Assembly (NCBI RefSeq): GCF_008930665.1
Contig: NZ_PQMG01000004.1
Span: 179,348-243,347 of the forward strand
From: Corynebacterium sp. 74A
GTDB lineage: Bacteria; Actinomycetota; Actinomycetes; Mycobacteriales; Mycobacteriaceae
Direction of reading: 5' to 3'
DNA length: 64,000 nt
Below the pieces are notes generated by a model that did not search any database, had not been told where the DNA came from, and worked only from the letters and a program-made list of their open reading frames with translations. Positions 8,181 to 22,554 of this stretch are shown one piece after another. Position numbers and translations under genes: made by a program. Numbering within the stretch: position 1 is the stretch's first letter; every line of letters begins with the position of its first letter.

Positions 8181-9286
8181 TAGTGTTCTCCTTTGGCACG
8201 ATCGTCAGTTCTAGAGTAGCGCAGCCACCGGACACCCACGGCCGCTGCGGCGGCGCCGGCGCACAGGAGTGCGAACACGGTGGCGATCGGGGCACGGCGG
8301 ACACGCACCCCCACCGTGTGCAGCACGGCGGGTTGGGGTGCCTCCAGCTCCACGAATTCGCGGGCGCCATCGCTGGTGGCCGACCACGAGGTGCACAGCA
8401 GCACGATCTGCCAGACGATAAACAGCAGCACCATGAGCGCGATCACGGGGCCGAAGACCACCCCCGCCGGATAGTTGAAGAAAAAGATGGCGATGGCGCT
8501 GGCGGCGCGTTTGAAAAGCTCTAGAATCACCGCTCCAACGAGGGCCGGCTGCCATACCAGCGACCACGGCACAGCCACGGTGGGCACGGCCTTCATAATC
8601 CACGCCAGGGCGATGATATTCGCCAGCACCGCCACGGCCACCGCGGCTAGGCTCAATCCCACGCCCACGCCAGGCACATGGGTCAATCCGAGATAGGCGA
8701 CAATTCGGTCAGCCACCGCACTCGTCTGCACGGTGGTGACACTAAAGGCGATGAGCAGCACCACCATGAGGCCGATGAGTTCCACTAGATCGCGCAGCTT
8801 GGAGATGAAGAAATTGGGGCCGCGGGCATCCGCCAGCCACACCGCGCTGGTGCCGAAGCGCAGGTTCACCATCCAGTTCGTGCCCGTCCACATCGCCGTA
8901 AAAGCACCCAGCCCCAGCACCATGCTGCGCTGGTCCATGGCCTCCATGATGAGGGACATGAAGGGAGCAGCGGCGTCGCCGCCTAAGTATTCGCGGAGGA
9001 AGCTATCGATGCCGTCGATCAGTCGCGGCTGGCTATTGAGCACGAAGCCGGCGGCGGCAAAGACGAGCATGAGCAGCGGGACGATGGACATCACTGAGAA
9101 GTAGGTGATGGCGGCACCATACTGCCAGCCGCCGCAGCGGATATAGCGATCGATCATGCGCATGGTGTGGTCGAACCACGGCCACGCGGCGCGGCGCGCA
9201 GCCCACAACCGCGGCGGGACGGAATCGGCGCGTTCAATGCCGAATTCATCCTCCGCCGCGGGATTCGGTGAGGTTAATGCGGCCAC
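8180..9286 (-). CDS. YihY/virulence factor BrkB family membrane protein (copy 1)
   Basis: A 368-residue inner-membrane protein with about six transmembrane helices of the YihY (formerly 'RNase BN') family. Signature stretches are YGAAITYFSVMSIVPLLMLVF near residue 55-75 and NYPAGVVFGPVIALMVLLFIVWQIVLL near residue 275. Substrate and role are unproven; the old RNase BN label is a misnomer. It starts at a GTG. It is a close-by paralogue of the gene at 9423-10499 and overlaps the RDD gene, so the three look like one membrane-protein operon. Confidence 0.85.
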   Translation of the reverse strand: MAALTSPNPAAEDEFGIERADSVPPRLWAARRAAWPWFDHTMRMIDRYIRCGGWQYGAAITYFSVMSIVPLLMLVFAAAGFVLNSQPRLIDGIDSFLREYLGGDAAAPFMSLIMEAMDQRSMVLGLGAFTAMWTGTNWMVNLRFGTSAVWLADARGPNFFISKLRDLVELIGLMVVLLIAFSVTTVQTSAVADRIVAYLGLTHVPGVGVGLSLAAVAVAVLANIIALAWIMKAVPTVAVPWSLVWQPALVGAVILELFKRAASAIAIFFFNYPAGVVFGPVIALMVLLFIVWQIVLLCTSWSATSDGAREFVELEAPQPAVLHTVGVRVRRAPIATVFALLCAGAAAAAVGVRWLRYSRTDDRAKGEH

Positions 9287-9422
9287 CTGGGTGTGCTCTC
9301 CATCCGTCTCGCTGAGCAGACCACTGGCAGCTTAGCAAAGACTGAGAAACAGCACAGTCCGCCCATCGCAGAGAACAGGGCCCCGTCCACGCTGGATGAA
9401 CGAGACCCGAGAGGCTGAGAGT

Positions 9423-10499
9423 CTATTTGCCGCCGAAGATCGCGGCAAGCAGGCCGCCAGCCACAGCGCCCGCGCCGACAATAGCGGCGGTCGAGGATAC
9501 CGCGCTTTGAGTGCGCACTTCGCGGCGCACGCGGATCACGGCCGGCTCTGGCACGTCATAGTCCACCAGCGCCAAAGATTCCTCGGTGGTAGCCGCCCAC
9601 GCGGAGGAATACAGCAGGATACGCCAGACGAAGTAGAGCAGGGCCATCACACCGATGATCGGCCCGAAGGTGGCGCCGGCCGGGTTGGACAGCGCATTGG
9701 AAAAGAACAAGGAACCGAACTGCTTCAGGATTTCGAATCCAATTGCGCCCAAAAGAGCGGCCTTCGCGCAGGATTTCAGCGGGGTCTTAGTGCGCGGCAT
9801 GAACTTCACCAACCAGAAGAACACGAGGTAGTTCGCCAGCACACCGACGACCACGGCCACCACATAGGTGATGTAGCTGATGCCGGGGACACCGCTCAAG
9901 CCCACCCGTTCCAGCAGCGTGGCGGTCAGCCCCGAGGCGCCCACGGCGGTCACACCGAAGGCGAGCACCAAGGCCAGCAGCAGGGTGATCAGGCCGACGA
10001 AGTCGCGCAGCTTATTCACCAGGAAGTTGCCACCCACTGGGTTGAGCTTCCACATCTTGGACACGCCATAGCGCAGGTTGTGCATCCAGCCCAGACCGGA
10101 CCACAGGGCCGTGAGGGCACCGATTCCCGCCACCGAGCCGCGCTGTTTCACAGCGGTGTCCAGGATTTCGGTGAGAGTCTCGGACATGGAGCCGTCCACC
10201 GATTCGGTGATGCGCTGTTGCACCTCGCTAAGAAGCTGCGGGTTGCCGGCGAGCACGAAGCCGAGGGCGGCGAAGAGCAGCATGAGAATGGGGAAAATTG
10301 ACAGCACCGAAAAGTAGGTGATGCCGGCGGCGTATTGGTTGCCACCCATCGAGGAATAGCGCTCCTGCATGCGCATGATGTGATCGAACCACGCGTGCTT
10401 GGCGCGGAAAGCGGCGAGAGCGCCGACGTTGTCGTCGTTGGTGCGCTCGATGCCGTGCACGTCGGTGCGTGCGGGGTTAGCGGTAGTGCGTGCCGCCAT
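9423..10499 (-). CDS. YihY/virulence factor BrkB family membrane protein (copy 2)
   Basis: A 358-residue paralogue of the neighbouring gene with the same layout: an aromatic N-terminal helix (AFRAKHAWFDHIMRMQERYS), YAAGITYFSVLSIFPILMLLF, and a later NPAGATFGPIIGVMALLYFVWRILLYSSAWAATT. It ends in a hydrophobic, Gly/Ala-rich segment that may be a further transmembrane helix. The ATG is preceded by GAGGAG. It sits 36 bp downstream of trpS on the same strand, so it may be co-transcribed with trpS. The side-by-side pair points to an old tandem duplication. Confidence 0.85.
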   Translation of the reverse strand: MAARTTANPARTDVHGIERTNDDNVGALAAFRAKHAWFDHIMRMQERYSSMGGNQYAAGITYFSVLSIFPILMLLFAALGFVLAGNPQLLSEVQQRITESVDGSMSETLTEILDTAVKQRGSVAGIGALTALWSGLGWMHNLRYGVSKMWKLNPVGGNFLVNKLRDFVGLITLLLALVLAFGVTAVGASGLTATLLERVGLSGVPGISYITYVVAVVVGVLANYLVFFWLVKFMPRTKTPLKSCAKAALLGAIGFEILKQFGSLFFSNALSNPAGATFGPIIGVMALLYFVWRILLYSSAWAATTEESLALVDYDVPEPAVIRVRREVRTQSAVSSTAAIVGAGAVAGGLLAAIFGGK

Positions 10500-10535
10500 A
10501 AATGGTGTCTCCTCAGTCTCTTTTATGCGTCTCGC

Positions 10536-11582
<1,047 letters not shown>

Positions 11583-11671
11583 TTAATAATCCTACAACCC
11601 CCGCTCGCGCCCCGCCTGCACCCGGCTCCTCCTAGCCCCCTCTTAGGCTTCTCGACGCTTCACTCACGCCA

Positions 11672-12589
11672 CTAGACCGCGTAGCACACATTCAGCGGCG
11701 AGTGATCGGACCACCGCAGATTATAGGCATCGGCCTTATCCACCCAGCAGCGCTCGGCGCGCTGCAGCATGGCGGCGGTGGCCGCCTGGTAGTCGATGCG
11801 CCACCCGGCATCGGTGTCGAAAGCCTTACCGCGGTAGGTCCACCACGTATAGGGGCCGTCCACATCGCCCTCAAGACGGCGGGCCACATCGAACCAGGCG
11901 GGATCGGTGGCCGGCTGCCGCAGCGGCGCCGCCGAGGAATAGTTCACCGCGCCTGCAAAGCTGCCGTGGACCTCCACCTGGCTCGCCCCATCGGGGAAGG
12001 TGCCAAAGACCGAGTCCATAAAGGCCCGCTCGTCCGGCAAGAAACCGGACTTCTTCTTATTGGCTTTGTCATTCTTCAAATCCTGGGCGCGGTGGCAGAT
12101 ATTCCAGTCGCCGCCGATCACCATGTCCGGGTGGGTCGTGGCCAGCTCCTCCAGCAGGGGGCCGAAGGAATCGAGGAAGGCGTATTTCTCATCCTGCTTC
12201 TCGGTGTCGGCCGCGCCGGAGGGCAGATAGAGCGAGGCCACGCGCAGCGACTCCAGGGGAGCGTCGATAAGCGTGGCAGCGATGAAGCGGCCCGAGTCCT
12301 CGAAACCGGGAATGCCGATCTCCACATCACCCAGCTCATAGCGGGAAAGAATCCCCACCCCGGCGCGCCCCTTGGCGGCGGCCGGCGCGGTGGCGAGATG
12401 CCAGCCCGAATCCAGGGCCGGGGCCAGGGCGGCGCGGGCCTGGGTGTCGTCGGCGCGCACCTCCTGCATGAGCACCACATCCACCCCGGCGGTCTCGAGC
12501 CAGGCGAGCATGCCGCGGTTGTCTTCGGAGCGCTGCTTCACTGCGGCGCGGATGCCATTGACGTTGACAGAAGAAATCGTGATAGCCAT
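11672..12589 (-). CDS. xth: Exodeoxyribonuclease III family (AP endonuclease)
   Basis: Base-excision repair nuclease of the Xth/APE1 fold that cuts at abasic sites. It has 305 residues. Motifs include ITISSVNVNGIRAAV at the N-terminus, LMQEVRA (metal-binding Glu), GDWNICH (catalytic Asp/Asn) and SDHSPLNV (catalytic Asp-His) at the C-terminus. The open frame extends further upstream, but ATG 12589 is chosen because the conserved domain starts at once and TAGAAT ends 8 nt upstream, as expected of a leaderless transcript. Confidence 0.92.
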   Translation of the reverse strand: MAITISSVNVNGIRAAVKQRSEDNRGMLAWLETAGVDVVLMQEVRADDTQARAALAPALDSGWHLATAPAAAKGRAGVGILSRYELGDVEIGIPGFEDSGRFIAATLIDAPLESLRVASLYLPSGAADTEKQDEKYAFLDSFGPLLEELATTHPDMVIGGDWNICHRAQDLKNDKANKKKSGFLPDERAFMDSVFGTFPDGASQVEVHGSFAGAVNYSSAAPLRQPATDPAWFDVARRLEGDVDGPYTWWTYRGKAFDTDAGWRIDYQAATAAMLQRAERCWVDKADAYNLRWSDHSPLNVCYAV

Positions 12590-12677
12590 AGCCCGCAATT
12601 CTATCGTGGCCATCTCCCCAACCCCGCCGGTAGCATTAGTTTCACACTCAAAATCCTCACACAGAAAGGTGGTTACC

Positions 12678-13922
12678 ATGGCAACACAGCAGGTTCTCGT
12701 CGCAGGAGCGGGGCTGGTGGGGCTGTGTACCGCCTTTAGTCTGGCGCGTGCGGGCCATGCGGTCACCCTCATCGATAGGGGCCGGATAGGCTCCGGGGCG
12801 GCGCGCGGCAACGCCGGGGAGATCACCCCGTTGCAGGCGCTGCCCATGCCCGAGCCGGCGCTGCTCAGCCAGCTGGCCGAGGGCGTGATCTCGCAGCGCC
12901 ACTACTTCACCATCGCCCCGTTGGCGCTGCCGCGGCTGGCAGTATTTGGCCTGCAGTTCCTGCGCAACTGCACAGCGTCGCGGCTGCAGCGCAATACGGC
13001 GGCGCTGGATCAGCTGGTGCGCCAGGCGATGGCCGCCTATGACTCTTTTCACCGCGATGGCCTCTCCCTCGCTGGCGGCGGCTGGGGCTATCTCAATGTG
13101 CACTCCGATCCTGCGGCACTGCGTGTCTTCCGCGAGGCCCAGGTTGCGCGCGCCCGGCATCTCGGGCTGGAGGAGCCCGGGCCGATTCTGAGCCGCGCCG
13201 AGCTGGAGGAGCCGCTTCTGGGCGAGGAGATCACCGCCGGCTATCGCATCCCCACCGAGCGCTATATCGATCCGGATCTCTTCTGCACGGAGCTGCACGC
13301 CGCCCTCACCGAGCTGGGGGCGAGGATCCTCCCCCACACCGAGCTACTCTCCCTCGACTCCACCCACGCCACCGTCCGCACCGGCCACGGGGTGGAGACC
13401 ATCGGCTTCGATAAGGCGGTCGTCTCCACCGGCGCCTGGCTGAACCGGCAGCTCCGCGGCATTCCAGGGCTGCGCTTCTCCGCCGTCACCCCGGGCACCG
13501 GCTATAGCTTTCATGTGGAGATGGATCCGCTGCCGCGCAGCCTCGTCATGGGACTGCATCGCAAAACGCTGATCGTGCCGATGAGCGGCAGCGCCCGGGT
13601 GGTGGGGCTGATGGATTTCGGTTTCCGCGTGGAGCGTTTCGAGCGCCACCGCATGGATTTTCTGCGGGAACAGGCCGCGCGTTTTATCACTGGCCTGGAC
13701 ACGGCCCCGATCTCGCGGGAATGGACCGGCCCGCGGCCGATGACCCCCACCGGGCTTCCTTATATCAGCCCGGTGCGGGCGCAGCCGAATATCATCGTCG
13801 CCGCCGGGCACAATATGCACGGGCTCACCCTCGGCCCGGTCACCGGCGAGATCGTTAGCGCGCTCGTCGCCGGCCGCGATCCGGGCATCGATATGCGCCC
13901 CTTTGCCCTGCCGCGCTTTTAG
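12678..13922 (+). CDS. FAD-dependent D-amino acid dehydrogenase (DadA-like)
   Basis: A 414-residue flavoprotein of the DAO family that oxidises D-amino acids to keto acids, probably feeding electrons to the respiratory chain. The N-terminal dinucleotide fold is QVLVAGAGLVGLCTAFSLARAGHAVTLIDR. GAARGNAGEITPLQALPMPEP is the flavin-contacting segment typical of DadA, and GPRPMTPTGLPYISP with AAGHNMHGLTLGPVTG form the C-terminal FAD region. The ATG at 12678 has GAAAGG upstream. Its stop overlaps the stop of the convergent MFS gene (shared TTAG). Confidence 0.88.
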   Translation: MATQQVLVAGAGLVGLCTAFSLARAGHAVTLIDRGRIGSGAARGNAGEITPLQALPMPEPALLSQLAEGVISQRHYFTIAPLALPRLAVFGLQFLRNCTASRLQRNTAALDQLVRQAMAAYDSFHRDGLSLAGGGWGYLNVHSDPAALRVFREAQVARARHLGLEEPGPILSRAELEEPLLGEEITAGYRIPTERYIDPDLFCTELHAALTELGARILPHTELLSLDSTHATVRTGHGVETIGFDKAVVSTGAWLNRQLRGIPGLRFSAVTPGTGYSFHVEMDPLPRSLVMGLHRKTLIVPMSGSARVVGLMDFGFRVERFERHRMDFLREQAARFITGLDTAPISREWTGPRPMTPTGLPYISPVRAQPNIIVAAGHNMHGLTLGPVTGEIVSALVAGRDPGIDMRPFALPRF

Positions 13923-15151
13923 CGCTGCTCGCTTGTCGACGCCATCCTGGCGTCTTCCGCCCGCTTCAGGCGATAGGCCAGCGCCCAGGTGCACACACCC
14001 AAGACCGCCAGTCCTGCACCGGCCAGCGCGGGGGCGGCATAGGAGAACCCGGCACCGATCACCGCGCCACCCAGCGCCGCGCCCAGGGCGTTGGCGGTGT
14101 TGAGCGCGGTGTGGTTGAGCGAGGCCGCCAGCATCTGCGCCTCGCCGGCATTGTCCATGAGACGAATCTGCAGGATGGGCACCAGCGCGCTGGCGGCGGT
14201 GCCGATGAGCACGAACACTGGAACGGCCAGCCACACATGCTGCGAGGCGAGATAGAACAACGTCATGAGAATGGCGGAGGCGCTGAGCGCGCCCATGATG
14301 CCCTTTTCGAGGTTCCAATCGCTGAGCCGGCCGCCGATAACATTGCCGAGCAGCTGGCCGAAGCCGTAGACCATGAGCACCAGCCACATCCAGTGCGGGT
14401 TCAGCCCCGCCCGCTCCGTCATGGTCCAGGTGATATAGGTGTAGACGGCGAAGTTGCCGCCGAAGCCGATGGTGCCGATGAGCAGCGTCAGCCAGATCTG
14501 CGCCTTCGCGAGGGCCCCGAGCTCGGTGCGGGGGCTGGTCGGCGGCATCTCGGTCATGTGCGGCATGAGGAACCACAGCGCCACCAGGGTAATCAGCCCC
14601 ACCGCCGCGACTAGGGCATAGGCGATCTGCCAGCCGAAAACCGAACCCAGCGCCTGGGCGGCGGGCACGCCGGCCACCGTGGCCACCGAAAAGCCCATGC
14701 CCACATAGGCGATGGAGCGGCCCCGCTGCCCCGCCGGCGCCATGGAAGCGGTGGCCAGCGCGGTGATGGAAAAGTAGGCGCCATGCGGCAGACCGGCGAC
14801 GAAGCGGGTGATGAGCAGCATCGCATAAGAAGAGCTGAATACCGTGACCGCGTGGGAGATAGTAAACGCCGCCATGAGCAGAAGCAGCAGCCGGCGCCGC
14901 GGCATGAAGCCGGTAAACAGCGCCACCATCGGGGAGCCGACCATCACTCCCAGCGCGTAGACGGAGATGACCGTGCCGGCCTTGGCCTCACTGATACCGA
15001 AGTCAGTGGCGATCAGCGGCAGCAAACCCATGGAGGCGAACTCGGTCGTGCCGATGCCGAAGGCGCCGAGCGCGAACGCGGCCATCACGATATAGCGGCG
15101 AGCATCCGAGATCTCGGTTTGGCGCGGCAGCCTCTTTGTCCGACGCAGCAA
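13919..15151 (-). CDS. MFS transporter, AraJ/drug-efflux type
   Basis: A 410-residue, 12-helix major facilitator protein. It has FALGAFGIGTTEFASMGLLP in helix 1, GxxxG-type GVMVGSPMVA, and FMPRRRLLLLLMAAFTISH as the cytoplasmic loop after helix 2. This pattern fits exporters of sugars or drugs; the substrate is unknown. The start is a TTG at 15151 supported by AAAGGAG 8 nt upstream on the minus strand; ATG at codon 23 is an alternative but would cut into the first helix. Confidence 0.88.
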   Translation of the reverse strand: MLRRTKRLPRQTEISDARRYIVMAAFALGAFGIGTTEFASMGLLPLIATDFGISEAKAGTVISVYALGVMVGSPMVALFTGFMPRRRLLLLLMAAFTISHAVTVFSSSYAMLLITRFVAGLPHGAYFSITALATASMAPAGQRGRSIAYVGMGFSVATVAGVPAAQALGSVFGWQIAYALVAAVGLITLVALWFLMPHMTEMPPTSPRTELGALAKAQIWLTLLIGTIGFGGNFAVYTYITWTMTERAGLNPHWMWLVLMVYGFGQLLGNVIGGRLSDWNLEKGIMGALSASAILMTLFYLASQHVWLAVPVFVLIGTAASALVPILQIRLMDNAGEAQMLAASLNHTALNTANALGAALGGAVIGAGFSYAAPALAGAGLAVLGVCTWALAYRLKRAEDARMASTSEQR

Positions 15152-15310
15152 CAGCTCTTCTCCTTTCCCACACTGGGGTGCAACACGTAGTACGAACGTT
15201 GAGACACTACACCTTTATGGCCACAATGCAATCCGGACAGCTGGGTATGGATCAGCCGTGGGATCCGGACGCCTTTTTACCCCCACGGGAAAAGAGAACG
15301 GGTATCGTAG

Positions 15311-17563
<2,253 letters not shown>

Positions 17564-17576
17564 GCACAGCGTAGAG

Positions 17577-17616
17577 GCCCACCGCCGCAGAGATCCTCCT
17601 CCGCGGCGGTGGGCTT
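17577..17616 (+). terminator. Terminator after icd
   Basis: A perfect 12-bp GC-rich stem (17577-17588 with 17603-17614) and a loop of about 14 nt, followed by only two T residues. It lies 14 bp after the icd stop and before the convergent FAD-protein gene, so it may act in both directions. Confidence 0.7.
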
Positions 17617-17642
17617 GTGCCGTGTCTGGGCGCCTGCCCGCG

Positions 17643-19307
17643 CTAGGCCATAAAGCGGGCGGCAATATCGGCGGCAATTGCATCGGCGCGGCGCAAAATC
17701 CCGTGATTGCTGCGGGCTTGGGCGGTTTCCGCCACCGGCCAGTGCAGCCCCGCCACCGAGATGCCGAAGGCATAGAGGCTGGCCCAGGGCTGCCCATTGG
17801 CGGGGTGGATCACCCGCATCGTCTCCTCCGAGATCGCTAGGGCTCCGGTGGCGGCCGTACCAGAGGCATCCTCCAGCACCATCTCCATGGCCAAGTCCTC
17901 CGCCAGCAGCTGCTGCATGAGCGGATCGGCACTCACCGACACATCGGGGTTGGGCTGGCGGGCCTCGATACACACCCGGCTGTGATAGCGCTGCGTGGCG
18001 TTCATCCGCGAATAGCCCACAAAGCCCTCCGGGGCACTGGGTTCTACATAAAAGCCGGGGCCGGGCAGGGTGACGATGCCGGCGTCGATAAGCGCATCGA
18101 GCTGCGCGAGACGGAACTGCGGCGGCCCCTGGAGATTCGCGCTATTGACCCCAGTGAAGAAGTCCTTAAAGTGCGCCGAGTAGCTGTGCGCGGAGAGCCG
18201 TCCTGCGCCCACGGCCTGCTCGATCACCGGCCAAGTATCGCGAATCGGGTCAAACCACGAGGCGTCCTCGGTGAGGTAGGTGTGCAGCCACTGCCGCCAC
18301 TGCCCCATGTCCACTGCGGGGTCGATGATCTTTTGCCAATCCACATCGGGATAGTGGGCCTCCACCTCGGCGGTGATGAGCGGCCAGATATCGCGCATGA
18401 AATCGATCGGCGGGGTGAGATCCGCAATCGCCTCCGGGGTGAGCACCTGCGGCGTGTACTGCTGGAGCAGGTTCCGCTTGCCGCGATAGGGCAGACCACT
18501 TGGGGAGCCGGCCACAATGTGCGGCTCCCGCCCCGAAGGCTCATAGCCCGCCGCGGTGAAGCGGCCGCCGCGGCCTTCAGTGAGGGCGGCCATATAGTCA
18601 AAAAAGGACAACCCCACGCCCTTAATCAGCACCGTTTCACGGGGCTCTAGCGTCTCGAGCTCCGCGAGGTGATCGGCGGCATTAGCGGGGTGGATGTGCA
18701 GCGTGTTGGTGATCCCGAGCTGCGCTAACGCCTCGTCGAGCTGGCGCACATCCGGCGGCAGCAGGGCGGGGATATGGCCGAGCGTGAGCACGCAGGCGTC
18801 CACGCGAATCGATTCCGCCTCATCGGCGAAGTCAATCTGCCAGCCCTCGCCGAAGCGGTGGACGCGGCGGGCCCGGCGCGTATGCACCCGCACGCCCGCG
18901 CCGTCGAGCTGGGAGAAACGCCACTGCAGATACAGGCCATAGAGGGGCCGGCTGGCGGGATCCGCGGCCGCAAGCCGTGCGGCTTCCTGCTGCGCCCACT
19001 CGCCGGCGAGCGCCAGCCACGGCTCCGCGGCGGCGCTATGGGCCCATTCATAGAGGGTGGGTCCCGTGCAGAGCGGGCCGCTCAGCTCCACGGTCTCGTC
19101 CACGAAAGCCGTGACTTCCCCACTGGCGGTATTCATGAGCATGAGCGGCGACTGCTCGGGATTCCACACCGCACCGGAGCCGGGAGCGTACTCCTCGATC
19201 ACCTCGATGCACAGATCCTGCACGCCGCGCTCCTCGGCGAAAGCTGTGAGCCTTTCCAGCACCGCCAATCCCCGCGGGCCACACCCAATGATCGCTATTC
19301 GAGCCAT
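17643..19307 (-). CDS. FAD/NAD(P)-binding protein (NAD_binding_9 type)
   Basis: A 554-residue protein with an N-terminal Rossmann fold (ARIAIIGCGPRGLAVLERL) and the extended GxNPE-like segment IEVIEEYAPGSGAVWNPEQS. The second nucleotide-binding region is around TLGHIPALLP and ETVLIKGVGLSFFDYMAALT. This pattern matches the FAD/NAD(P)-binding family of unknown substrate found in actinobacteria. ATG 19307 is chosen because TACAAT ends 6 nt upstream (leaderless pattern) and the Rossmann fold begins at residue 3. Confidence 0.8.
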   Translation of the reverse strand: MARIAIIGCGPRGLAVLERLTAFAEERGVQDLCIEVIEEYAPGSGAVWNPEQSPLMLMNTASGEVTAFVDETVELSGPLCTGPTLYEWAHSAAAEPWLALAGEWAQQEAARLAAADPASRPLYGLYLQWRFSQLDGAGVRVHTRRARRVHRFGEGWQIDFADEAESIRVDACVLTLGHIPALLPPDVRQLDEALAQLGITNTLHIHPANAADHLAELETLEPRETVLIKGVGLSFFDYMAALTEGRGGRFTAAGYEPSGREPHIVAGSPSGLPYRGKRNLLQQYTPQVLTPEAIADLTPPIDFMRDIWPLITAEVEAHYPDVDWQKIIDPAVDMGQWRQWLHTYLTEDASWFDPIRDTWPVIEQAVGAGRLSAHSYSAHFKDFFTGVNSANLQGPPQFRLAQLDALIDAGIVTLPGPGFYVEPSAPEGFVGYSRMNATQRYHSRVCIEARQPNPDVSVSADPLMQQLLAEDLAMEMVLEDASGTAATGALAISEETMRVIHPANGQPWASLYAFGISVAGLHWPVAETAQARSNHGILRRADAIAADIAARFMA

Positions 19308-19429
19308 AGGGCCATTGTATTCCGCCTCCGCCTCGACTTCGTACACGTGTTCCCTAGCGCTCGACGCCACGGCACCCTAGCATGAGGCGCACCACAGTAT
19401 TGAGCGAGCGCTTTAGCGGAAAGGACCCC

Positions 19430-20200
19430 ATGAGCAGTGAATCCAAGCGCCTCCTCGCGCATATCACCGAACGCTCCACCCTCCCCTCTATCGAGATTCA
19501 GCTGCGCGGCACTCCGCAGACGCTGAGCGAAAGCACCGTGGGCGGCCAGCCCTATCTGGACCCTGGCGAAGAGGCGCCGGTGGGCCAAGACGGCGCGCCG
19601 CTGGTATTTCTGGCCCAGCTCAACCTCGCCGAGCTTCCCGACAATGATCTGCTGCCCGCCACCGGCCTGCTGCAGTTTTTCATCGGCGGCGATGACCTGC
19701 TGGGCATGCACGACTTCGACAATATCCGGCGCAATAACCACTGGGTGATCTACCGCGAATCCTTTGATTCCACCGTCGACAGCAGCGCCTATACCCTGCC
19801 CGCCGCGGCCCACACCCCCTTTACTCGCAGCGAGGGCGTCGGGATGGACTTCGAGCTCGTCCGCCAGCCCATCTCCACCGAGGACCATCGCTTCGAGGAT
19901 GCGGTGGCGGACGCGGAGGAGGAGCTGGGCATCGAGGTTGATGCTGCCGGCATCGGCGAGCTCGTGGATCAGCTCCGCGATAGCCACACCACCGGCGGGC
20001 ACCGTATCGGCGGCTATCCCTTCTTCACCCAGGCGGATCTGCGCACCCCGGAGGATGAGCTCGATGTGCTGCTACTGCAAATCGATAGCGAGGGGCCAGT
20101 GATGTGGGGCGATACAGGCGTGGGGGCGTTTTTCATCTCCGCTGCGGATCTGCGGGCCCGCGACTTCTCCCGCGTCGGCTATAGCTGGGACTGCTACTAG
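19430..20200 (+). CDS. DUF1963 (YwqG-like) protein
   Basis: A 256-residue soluble protein resembling the YwqG/DUF1963 family: it shows GGQPYLDPGEEAP, LVFLAQLNLAELP, GLLQFFIGGDDLLG, HRIGGYPFFTQADLR, and the C-terminal GDTGVGAFFISAADLRARDFS. The biochemical role is unknown. The ATG at 19430 (MSSESKRLL) has GGAAAGGA 5 nt upstream. An ATG at 19382 is less likely. A hairpin at 20219-20253 ends the unit. Confidence 0.75.
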   Translation: MSSESKRLLAHITERSTLPSIEIQLRGTPQTLSESTVGGQPYLDPGEEAPVGQDGAPLVFLAQLNLAELPDNDLLPATGLLQFFIGGDDLLGMHDFDNIRRNNHWVIYRESFDSTVDSSAYTLPAAAHTPFTRSEGVGMDFELVRQPISTEDHRFEDAVADAEEELGIEVDAAGIGELVDQLRDSHTTGGHRIGGYPFFTQADLRTPEDELDVLLLQIDSEGPVMWGDTGVGAFFISAADLRARDFSRVGYSWDCY

Positions 20201-20218
20201 CCACGCGCTGAGGTGCTC

Positions 20219-20253
20219 TGTCCCCCGCCTGCTCAGGGGCAGCGCGGGGGACA
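20219..20253 (+). terminator. Hairpin terminator between DUF1963 gene and thiC
   Basis: A perfect 10-bp stem (20219-20228 with 20244-20253) and a 15-nt loop, placed 19 bp after the DUF1963 stop. It lacks a long T run, so strength is uncertain. Confidence 0.55.
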
Positions 20254-20283
20254 TTGCCCAAAGCGAGGACAGAGCGGCCATCG

Positions 20284-20292
20284 TGCTATAGC
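20284..20292 (+). promoter_or_regulatory. Candidate thiC promoter (extended -10)
   Basis: TGCTATAGC fits an extended -10 element; a start about 7 nt downstream would place the 5' end just before the TPP riboswitch. No good -35 is seen. Confidence 0.4.
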
Positions 20293-20305
20293 CTTAAATA
20301 AATAC

Positions 20306-22140
<1,835 letters not shown>

Positions 22141-22554
22141 AACCCACATCCGCGCGCGACACCCCGCCCCCCGCCGCCGACCCCTACCGATCGATGGCTG
22201 GAGCGGGGCCTCTTATATCGCCGATCACCCCCAAAATGAGCTAACTCACATACCGAGCTGTCTATCTCATCGCTGCAGTTCAGGACACCTAACCGTGACC
22301 ATGCTGGCCGCCCGATGCTTGCTCTAGACCGAGCGGTTCGTTAGGGTTGCTGACAACGCAACGCGGGGCGCTGAGGATTCGACGCTCTCCGCTTTCCCTT
22401 AAGGACTCTTGGGAAGTCATTTCTTTTCAAGCGCTCGCCGCGGTCTATGGTTCCTCCTTCGCGGCGAAGCTGTCTCATACTGTGTTCTCTGGCGGATGGC
22501 TCGAACCGTCCCGCGTTGTGGTCCCATAAATTTCCATGATGAGAGGAACCATCA
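22141..22554 (+). other. Long metY leader/intergenic region
   Basis: 414 bp without a protein gene apart from possible micro-ORFs. It holds a weak McbR-like dyad (CATAC-N6-GTCTA, 22249-22264; 8 of 10 bases match TAGAC-N6-GTCTA). A nine-codon micro-ORF (22301-22327, MLAARCLL) includes a Cys codon but has a poor ribosome site. A hairpin pairs 22436-22442 with 22460-22466. Some of this may be a regulatory leader for metY, since sulfur-metabolism genes are often controlled there. I found no known SAM riboswitch pattern. Confidence 0.35.

Noticed and set aside
22141..22554. SAM riboswitch upstream of metY
   Set aside because: I looked for SAM-I and SAM-IV core patterns and found none.
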